Source: RYN-417 sp043745485 (GTDB taxonomy: Bacteria > Patescibacteriota > Saccharimonadia > Saccharimonadales > JACDBH01). Taken from it: DNA of 16,310 nucleotides. The DNA lies in NCBI GenBank assembly GCA_043745485.1, contig JAYTSU010000032.1, forward strand, positions 1-16,310, written 5' to 3'. Shown one piece after another: positions 11,577 to 16,310 of the stretch. The notes below the pieces were generated by a model that did not search any database, was not told the origin of the DNA, and worked only from the letters and a program-made list of their open reading frames with translations. A program made the translations under genes and the position numbers. Each line of letters starts with the position of its first letter. The stretch's first letter is position 1.

Positions 11577-12013
11577 TGAAACCTGCCAAGGGTTTTGCAA
11601 AAAAGCAAATAATGACATTGTTTGCCGCACTGATAGTTGCAGGCCTTATAAGTTTTGCGGCTATCTATACATACTCGTCAAAACATACCCGAATTAGCTC
11701 GCAGTCTGCATGCAAAGATACTTGCGTAAGCCTTTATTCAGATAAAGCATCCCCTAATACCCTTGCAGTAGCAGTAGGTGGCTATGTGCAGTTTAATAGC
11801 AAAGATGGCAAGACGCACGATTTAAGCTTAGGGGCTGGCGGCGAAGAGCACCAACATGTTGGTAAATTTCAGTCGGGAGAATTTAAAGGTGATGAGGGTT
11901 GGAGGGTACAGTTTAAAGATGAAGGTACGTTCACATTCCATGATCACTACAACCCAAAAGTTAATATAGTAGTCATAGTCTATACTCCCGGTAAAGATTA
12001 TAAAGTTCAATAA
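11576..12013 (+). CDS. Second anchored cupredoxin-fold protein, histidine-rich, lacking the type-1 Cys
   Basis: The 145-residue product has a membrane anchor (TLFAALIVAGLISFAAIYTY) and a cupredoxin-like domain with VAVGGYVQFNSKDGKTHDL and the end strand GTFTFHDHYNPKVNIVVIVY. The copper-site cysteine of blue proteins is absent; candidate ligands are H81, H92, H94, H122 and H124. C46 and C50 near the anchor form a CxxxC pair. The FHDHxNP form is widespread in cupredoxin-domain proteins and suggests a type-2-like or Cu(II)-binding site rather than an electron-transfer one. The gene starts on the overlapping ATG of its neighbour and is followed 11 bases later by the reductase gene, whose Shine-Dalgarno site (GGAG) lies in that gap. 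Confidence 0.85.
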   Translation: MKPAKGFAKKQIMTLFAALIVAGLISFAAIYTYSSKHTRISSQSACKDTCVSLYSDKASPNTLAVAVGGYVQFNSKDGKTHDLSLGAGGEEHQHVGKFQSGEFKGDEGWRVQFKDEGTFTFHDHYNPKVNIVVIVYTPGKDYKVQ

Positions 12014-12024
12014 ATGGAGCTATA

Positions 12025-13485
12025 ATGAAAAAATTACGCCAGATACTTGATGCAACCACTATGTACCGTGTCGTGCTCTATGCTCTAGCTTTCCTAGTTT
12101 CCGTTACCTTTGTGCTTAGAGCCATGAATATAGTGACCTATTCTTCGCTTAAAGTAATGGCGCTCAACTTGACGCTTATATCTACGGTCTGTTTTGTGGC
12201 TAATACGCTTTTAGGCAAGCTCTTCAACGTCGCTACAAACCACGAATCTTCAATCATTACTACACTCATACTGTTCTTCGTGCTGGCAGCTCCAACTAAC
12301 CAAAAAACATGGATAGGCATTGGATATGCTGCATTGGTTGCGATTGCGAGTAAGTACGTCATTACCTGGCGCAGAGCACACATCTTTAATCCAGCTGCTT
12401 TTGGCGTTCTCATCGTCAGTGTATTAGGAATAGGTAGCGGCGCATGGTGGATTGCTGATAGGGCGCTATTTATACCAATGGTATTAGCTGGCCTCATAGT
12501 AGTAATGAAAATTAGACGCGTACAGCTCGTATTAGCATTTATGATTCCTGCGCTTGTAATTATAGTTATGAAAACTATTGCAGGTTCTACTTTAACAAGT
12601 ACAGTTGTAGCCGCTTTGACCCTCTACCCAATACTTTTCCTTGGAACAATAATGCTTACTGAGCCCAATACAATGCCCGTTACACAAAATAAACGGCTAG
12701 TTTTTGGGGTTATAGTCGCGATAATTTTTGCAGCCAACATAGACATTGGTTTTATAGCAAGTTCGCCTCATTTAGCTTTGATTGTAGGAAATCTGTTCGC
12801 ATTTCTTGTGACAATGCGGGCGAGCACACATTTGAAACTTGTAGAGAAAAAACAGCTGACGCCAACTACATATAGCTATGCGTTCAAACCCAGTCAAGCA
12901 GTGCATTATACAGCTGGGCAATATATGGAATTTACAATTCCTGGCGTTGGGTTTGACTCAAGAGGAAACCGTAGGACTTTTACTATCGCAGCTTCTCCAC
13001 ACAGTAGTCTCATAAGGATTGGAGTAAAATTTTATGATAAAGGTAGTAAGTTTAAAAATAGTTTAGCTGCCTTACGTGAAGGCGATGCAATAATTGGCAA
13101 CCATGTTGCGGGGGACTTTACCCTGCCAAAAAATACGAATGTGCCTGTAGTGTTTATTGCAGGTGGTATTGGTGTTACACCTTTTATCGCAATGATTGAA
13201 GATGTTATACATAAAGATTCCAAGCAAATAATTGACCTGTATTATTTTGTTACAGATAAAAGTGAAATTGCCTTTAAAGAGGTTTTAAAAACTGCACTCG
13301 ACAAGGGTATAAATATCCATATGAAAGTTGGTAAGGGACAAAGATTAACGGAAGATGATATCAAGATACATGCTGCTTCAATGTTTTACATTTCAGGCCC
13401 GCCAGGGCTTGTAAGCGCATACAAAACCTTGCTCCAAAAAATGAAAATTAAAAAGATCTATACAGACCTATTCACTGGTTATTAG
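12025..13485 (+). CDS. Membrane NqrB/RnfD-like domain fused to FNR-type FAD/NAD(P)H reductase
   Basis: At 486 residues, the first 265 form about nine membrane helices with HIFNPAAFG (119-127) and TEPNTMP (212-218), motifs shared with NqrB/RnfD-type flavin-carrying membrane subunits. The rest is a ferredoxin-NADP reductase module: FAD-binding RRTFT (316-320), the NAD(P)-binding GGIGVTPF (380-387), SGPPG (457-461) in place of the usual CGPxG, and the terminal FTGY. Electrons should pass from cytosolic NAD(P)H through FAD and the membrane domain outward. The gene follows two surface cupredoxins in the same operon, which suggests copper or another outside acceptor. The absence of other Rnf/Nqr subunits nearby argues against a full pump. 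The start has GGAG about eight bases upstream. Confidence 0.9.
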   Translation: MKKLRQILDATTMYRVVLYALAFLVSVTFVLRAMNIVTYSSLKVMALNLTLISTVCFVANTLLGKLFNVATNHESSIITTLILFFVLAAPTNQKTWIGIGYAALVAIASKYVITWRRAHIFNPAAFGVLIVSVLGIGSGAWWIADRALFIPMVLAGLIVVMKIRRVQLVLAFMIPALVIIVMKTIAGSTLTSTVVAALTLYPILFLGTIMLTEPNTMPVTQNKRLVFGVIVAIIFAANIDIGFIASSPHLALIVGNLFAFLVTMRASTHLKLVEKKQLTPTTYSYAFKPSQAVHYTAGQYMEFTIPGVGFDSRGNRRTFTIAASPHSSLIRIGVKFYDKGSKFKNSLAALREGDAIIGNHVAGDFTLPKNTNVPVVFIAGGIGVTPFIAMIEDVIHKDSKQIIDLYYFVTDKSEIAFKEVLKTALDKGINIHMKVGKGQRLTEDDIKIHAASMFYISGPPGLVSAYKTLLQKMKIKKIYTDLFTGY

Positions 13486-13522
13486 ATATAAAAACTCCTA
13501 TCCATGGCTATCAAGTAAAAGC

Positions 13523-14107
13523 TTACTTTTTAACGGGTCGTTTTTTAAGTTCAGTTGCAACTACTTTTGGTAAAACCAGAACAAGAAGTAAAGCAAAGCC
13601 AAAGCTACCAACCATCTGTCCCACATACATCAAATGCACGACGTGAACAGCCGAAAGCATTCCTATAGTTGTGCCTATGAGCATGATCAGCAGATATGCA
13701 ATGGTGTCCAATGAGAATCTTTTAAATAAGAGCCAGAATGCTAATAGCAGTTCATAGCCAAACAATGCAATGCTGATATTATCGTGGATGTCAGAAAAAA
13801 TAACGCCGAACCTACGTGGAAACGTCGTTATATAAACTAAAAATATAAAGATGCACAGTCCGCTCAGATACCGTGCAAGATTTTTGAATCGCCTGTCTAA
13901 AAGCATGAGTGCTTCGGCTGCCAGGTATATATAAATAATGTCGGCTATAAATGCGATAGAATAAAAAGTAACAGTGCTGTAGTGGTTACCAAAATTGCTA
14001 ACGCCGCCGTTGGTAATTACGACGCTTGATGCCAAGAAGCTGGAGATAATGAGCCAGCCAAATAAATTAATTTGGCTCAGCCACAAATATCGTTTGAGCT
14101 TCTGCAT
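13523..14107 (-). CDS. Polytopic membrane protein, 194 aa
   Basis: No family is recognised. About six membrane segments are visible, at roughly residues 10-32, 46-68, 80-98, 110-128, 135-154 and 158-181. A conserved-looking loop GGVSNFGNHYSTV follows helix one, and IFSDIHDNIS and HVVHLMYVGQ carry polar and histidine residues at helix ends. The C-terminus is basic (KKRPVKK) and so probably cytoplasmic. Its 3' end faces the reductase gene with a 37-bp gap. It has no obvious Shine-Dalgarno site. The pattern could suit a small transporter or a heme/lipid-associated membrane protein, with nothing to decide. Confidence 0.78.
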   Translation of the reverse strand: MQKLKRYLWLSQINLFGWLIISSFLASSVVITNGGVSNFGNHYSTVTFYSIAFIADIIYIYLAAEALMLLDRRFKNLARYLSGLCIFIFLVYITTFPRRFGVIFSDIHDNISIALFGYELLLAFWLLFKRFSLDTIAYLLIMLIGTTIGMLSAVHVVHLMYVGQMVGSFGFALLLVLVLPKVVATELKKRPVKK

Positions 14108-14206
14108 TTTAGTAGTTTAGCAACTTTTTTATATATCATTAGCATATATCGTATTATGATGCATCAGCACTCCCCCTTCATGATTGTAAATTAGTTACAA
14201 TTAGCC

Positions 14207-14212
14207 TAAGCT
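14207..14212 (+). promoter_or_regulatory. Weak promoter of the pilin-like/SIMPL genes
   Basis: TTGTAA (14184-14189), a 17-bp spacer and TAAGCT (14207-14212), ending nine bases before the ATG. Confidence 0.35.
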
Positions 14213-14221
14213 GAACTTATT

Positions 14222-14818
14222 ATGATAAAAATGCTTAAGGATAACTCAGGGTTTGGTGCTGTAACTATCCTGCTTATAGTATTTATAGTTGGTGTAGCGG
14301 GAGCTGCGGGATGGTTTGCATATCATACGAACAACACAACCACTAGCAAACACTCGGCTACATCAATTGCTCCAAAGGCCGTTAGCTCATCAGATTCTAA
14401 AGCAGCTACAACATCTGTGACTGCACCAAAAGATGGAACAATAACTGGCAATGCTTCTTACCCAAGCAGCCACTTGCCTACTGACGAACAAGTATGCGCT
14501 AGTAAAATAACAAGCCCAGCTAAAATTTACTGTGACAATATCGGTGCAAGACAGCCAACAAACACATGTATAGATATGAGCTGTGTTCCACCAACACCAG
14601 ATTTGAAGTATACAATAAAAGTTCCCGCAGGCGACTACTACGTATATGCAACTGCAGAAAAAGAATTGCCTAGTTATAAAGCTTATTATGATGAGTTCTC
14701 TAAGTGTGGTAACTTAGCTAGTTGCCCAGAAGCTGGACATAAGCAGTACATTACAGTTACAGTCGCCGCAGACGCTACAGTTAATACTATTGACCCAGGC
14801 GACTGGTACGCTAATTAA
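14222..14818 (+). CDS. Anchored extracellular protein with pilin-like N-terminus
   Basis: The 198-residue product starts with a short basic leader and SGFGAVTILLIVFIVGVAGA, close to the class III signal of type IV pilin-like proteins of this group (GFGAVE...), except that Glu5 is replaced by Thr. A Ser/Thr/Ala linker and a secreted domain of about 130 residues follow. That domain holds ITGNASYPSSHLPTDEQVCA, KYTIKVPAGDYYVYATAE and YITVTVAADATVNTIDPGDW, and six cysteines that could form disulfides. The strand-rich end resembles small carboxypeptidase-regulatory/CNA-B-like beta sandwiches. It precedes the SIMPL gene by 14 bases, so they are likely an operon. Missing Glu5 would argue against normal pilus assembly. 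Confidence 0.78.
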   Translation: MIKMLKDNSGFGAVTILLIVFIVGVAGAAGWFAYHTNNTTTSKHSATSIAPKAVSSSDSKAATTSVTAPKDGTITGNASYPSSHLPTDEQVCASKITSPAKIYCDNIGARQPTNTCIDMSCVPPTPDLKYTIKVPAGDYYVYATAEKELPSYKAYYDEFSKCGNLASCPEAGHKQYITVTVAADATVNTIDPGDWYAN

Positions 14819-14832
14819 TAAAAAGGATATAT

Positions 14833-15600
14833 ATGCACTTGAGTCAAACGAACGCTAAAAATAAAGTTCAGATAAGTTTCGACCTACGGCTTATAGTCAT
14901 CTTGCTCCTAATTATTATCGTTAGTATGTTCGTTATTTGGAAGCCGTGGGTAAGCAAAACTGAATCAGGCAGGACAATCACCGTTTCTGGCGAGGCAAAA
15001 ATTACCGCCGAGCCTGATCAATACGTTTTCCAGCCAAGTTATGAATTTAAAGACACCAATAAAGACGTAGCCTTAGCCGCTTTGACCAAAAAAAGCAACG
15101 AAGTTGTTTCAAGGCTCAAAGAAATTGGTATCATGGATAATAAAATTAAAGTTGACTCTGACGGCTATAACTACCGTGACTTTTATTTTGATGAAACCAA
15201 CAACCAATACACATACACTCTACGTCCCTCTATAACCATAAGCTCCAAAGACCAGGCTCAAAAAGTCCAAGATTATTTAATTACCACCTCACCGAGCGGA
15301 CAAGTTTCCCCACAAACGAGCTTTAGTGATACAAAGAAAAAGCAGGTAGAAAGCAAAGCCCGCGATGAAGCCACTAAGGATGCACGTGCAAAGGCCAACC
15401 AATCTGCCAAGAATCTTGGTTTTACGGTCACAAAAGTAAAAAGTATAGACGACGGTAATGCATTTGGTGGACCAGTGCCTTATATGATGGATAGCGCCAT
15501 GAGCAGTGGTGTAAAGGAAGCCAAACCGGCCAGCCTAAGCATCCAACCTGGCGAAAACGATCTTAACTACACTGTTACAGTTGTTTATTACATTCGATAG
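14833..15600 (+). CDS. SIMPL-domain (DUF541) membrane-anchored protein
   Basis: The 255-residue product has one N-terminal membrane helix (LIVILLLIIIVSMFVIWKPW) and a SIMPL/DUF541 domain. Signatures are GRTITVSGEAKITAEPDQYV at the start of the domain, a helix AALTKKSNEVVSRLKEIGI, the NYRD...TYTLRPSITISS stretch, a long helix with SKARDEATKDARAKANQSAK NLGF split over about residues 173-197, and a final strand NDLNYTVTVVYYIR. The family includes BP26/OMP28 and YggE, which assemble as rings and are linked to oxidative-stress tolerance; the mechanism is not known. AAGGA lies about eight bases before the ATG. It is the second gene after the pilin-like protein. Confidence 0.9.
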   Translation: MHLSQTNAKNKVQISFDLRLIVILLLIIIVSMFVIWKPWVSKTESGRTITVSGEAKITAEPDQYVFQPSYEFKDTNKDVALAALTKKSNEVVSRLKEIGIMDNKIKVDSDGYNYRDFYFDETNNQYTYTLRPSITISSKDQAQKVQDYLITTSPSGQVSPQTSFSDTKKKQVESKARDEATKDARAKANQSAKNLGFTVTKVKSIDDGNAFGGPVPYMMDSAMSSGVKEAKPASLSIQPGENDLNYTVTVVYYIR

Positions 15601-15618
15601 CAAACAAAAAACATAAGG

Positions 15619-15624
15619 TATACT
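15619..15624 (+). promoter_or_regulatory. -10 box of the cardiolipin synthase gene, probably leaderless
   Basis: TATACT ends six bases before the ATG at 15631. AAGG (15614-15618) is present but would fall inside the promoter. Confidence 0.45.
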
Positions 15625-15630
15625 AGCCAT

Positions 15631-16310
15631 ATGCATTTCTCCGTCCGGATAGTTCTGGAAGTCATTTTTGTATTAGAAGTTTTTGTACGCCTTGCTGCTA
15701 TTTATGTAGTACCACGCAACCGTAAGCCATCTTCGGCAACCGCATGGCTGATGCTAATCATGTTGCTCCCAACTGTTGGTCTTTTGGTATTTTTACTCAT
15801 TGGTAGCCCAAAACTTTCCAAGCGAAGACGTAGCAAACAACGCGTTATGGACCATATAATTAGCAAAGCGGTCGACGAAGCTGCTGGCGACCCAGAACTA
15901 CGTGAGTTTGTGCACTTTGATATTTCTGACCGTATCGATCATATGGTCAAACTCACGACTACCCTTGGCAATCTTCCAGCGTTTAGCGGCAATAAAATTG
16001 CAGTACTATCTAACTACGATGACAACTTTATGCACATTATAAAAGATATTAATCGAGCTGATAAATTCATACACATTGAATTCTTTATTATGGCTTTAGA
16101 TGAGACAACTGAACCGCTGTTTCATGCACTTGAGTATGCTGTAGCACGTGGGGTCAAGGTACGGGTTTTATTTGACGCCTTTGCAACCCGTCGTTTCTCA
16201 AACCATAAAAATATGAAGAAAGTCTTAACTGCCATTGGCGTTGAATGGTACCCAATGCTGCCGTTTAAGCTGCCAGGAAAATATTTTAACAGACCAGACC
16301 TGCGCAACCA
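15631..16310 (+). CDS. cls: Cardiolipin synthase, N-terminal part (3' truncated by window)
   Basis: The frame is open from ATG 15631 to the window end, giving 226 residues. It begins with the two membrane helices of the PLDc_N region (IVLEVIFVLEVFVRLAAIYV, then TAWLMLIMLLPTVGLLVFLL) with the conserved PRN, P and IGSPKLSKRR between and after them. The first phospholipase D domain follows with NYDDNFMHIIKDINRADKFI, IHIEFFIMALDE, GVKVRVLFDAF and YPMLPF. The last bases encode FNRPDLRN, which in this family directly precedes the first HxK(x)4D catalytic motif. The enzyme joins phosphatidylglycerol-type lipids into cardiolipin at the membrane. It lies 31 bases after the SIMPL gene with its own -10 box. 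Confidence 0.93.
   Translation, partial: MHFSVRIVLEVIFVLEVFVRLAAIYVVPRNRKPSSATAWLMLIMLLPTVGLLVFLLIGSPKLSKRRRSKQRVMDHIISKAVDEAAGDPELREFVHFDISDRIDHMVKLTTTLGNLPAFSGNKIAVLSNYDDNFMHIIKDINRADKFIHIEFFIMALDETTEPLFHALEYAVARGVKVRVLFDAFATRRFSNHKNMKKVLTAIGVEWYPMLPFKLPGKYFNRPDLRN

Noticed and set aside
13486..13522. Bidirectional terminator between the reductase and the convergent membrane-protein gene
   Set aside because: Only AGTAA-AAGC-TTACT is found, a five-bp AT-rich stem; too weak to call.
1..16310. CRISPR array, rRNA gene or full insertion sequence
   Set aside because: No regularly spaced repeats, no rRNA-like conserved stretches and no transposase frame were seen on either strand.
1..16310. Recoding of TGA as glycine
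   Set aside because: TGA ends the sortase and XRE regulator genes at the expected family lengths, and no gene here needs in-frame TGA.

Overview
The window looks like a chromosomal piece of a small-genome Gram-positive-type bacterium, most probably a Patescibacteria/CPR member of the Candidatus Saccharibacteria (TM7) kind. This is inference from gene content. The supporting content is an RRM protein, a sortase with an LPxTG-type substrate, a pilin-like GFGAV... N-terminus, short membrane-anchored Ser/Thr/Ala-rich proteins, cupredoxins, and many small lineage-specific proteins. TGA works as a stop here (sortase, XRE regulator), so the UGA-recoding Gracilibacteria/Absconditabacteria are unlikely. 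Several genes have a -10 box only 6-7 nt before the start codon, which suggests leaderless transcripts.

Layout. 1-1153: end of an RRM RNA-binding protein gene with a UUCG-loop terminator, a DEDDh exonuclease, and a small hypothetical gene whose end overlaps it. 1296-1622: a cupin gene. 1633-3401: a 1,769-bp element with 25-bp terminal inverted repeats (24/25 identical) and an 8-bp target duplication (AAGAATTT). It carries a small membrane protein, a structured RNA/terminator, a tRNA-Glu-like gene and a NYN/LabA PIN-like nuclease gene, but no transposase. It sits in what would otherwise be a 12-bp gap between the stop codons of the cupin gene and a convergent thioredoxin-like gene. 3412-4306: a minus-strand pair encoding a membrane-anchored redoxin and an Ala/Met/Lys-repeat anchored protein. 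4373-4947: an XRE regulator coupled to a four-TM protein. The same 13-mer occurs at both minus-strand promoters.

5118-7300: a hypothetical gene, a diacylglycerol-kinase-family lipid kinase, an initiator tRNA-Met with a strong promoter and terminator followed by a duplicated tRNA 3' end and tRNA fragments, and another hypothetical gene. 7421-8949: an ice-binding-like (DUF3494) surface protein with an LPNTG sorting signal, followed by its probable sortase. 9142-10259: a hypothetical gene and a MarR regulator.

10356-13485: divergent from MarR, an anchored helical protein, two cupredoxin-fold proteins and a membrane NqrB/RnfD-like plus FNR-like reductase fusion. I read this as a cell-surface copper/redox electron-transfer module. 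A 10-bp inverted repeat lies between the divergent promoters and touches both -35 boxes, so it is a good MarR operator candidate. 13523-16310: a polytopic membrane protein on the minus strand, a pilin-like anchored protein, a SIMPL-domain protein, and the 5' part of a cardiolipin synthase gene cut by the window edge just before its first HKD motif.

The most interesting unit is the transposase-less TIR/TSD element with a tRNA and a PIN-like nuclease as cargo. The cupredoxin/reductase operon is second.
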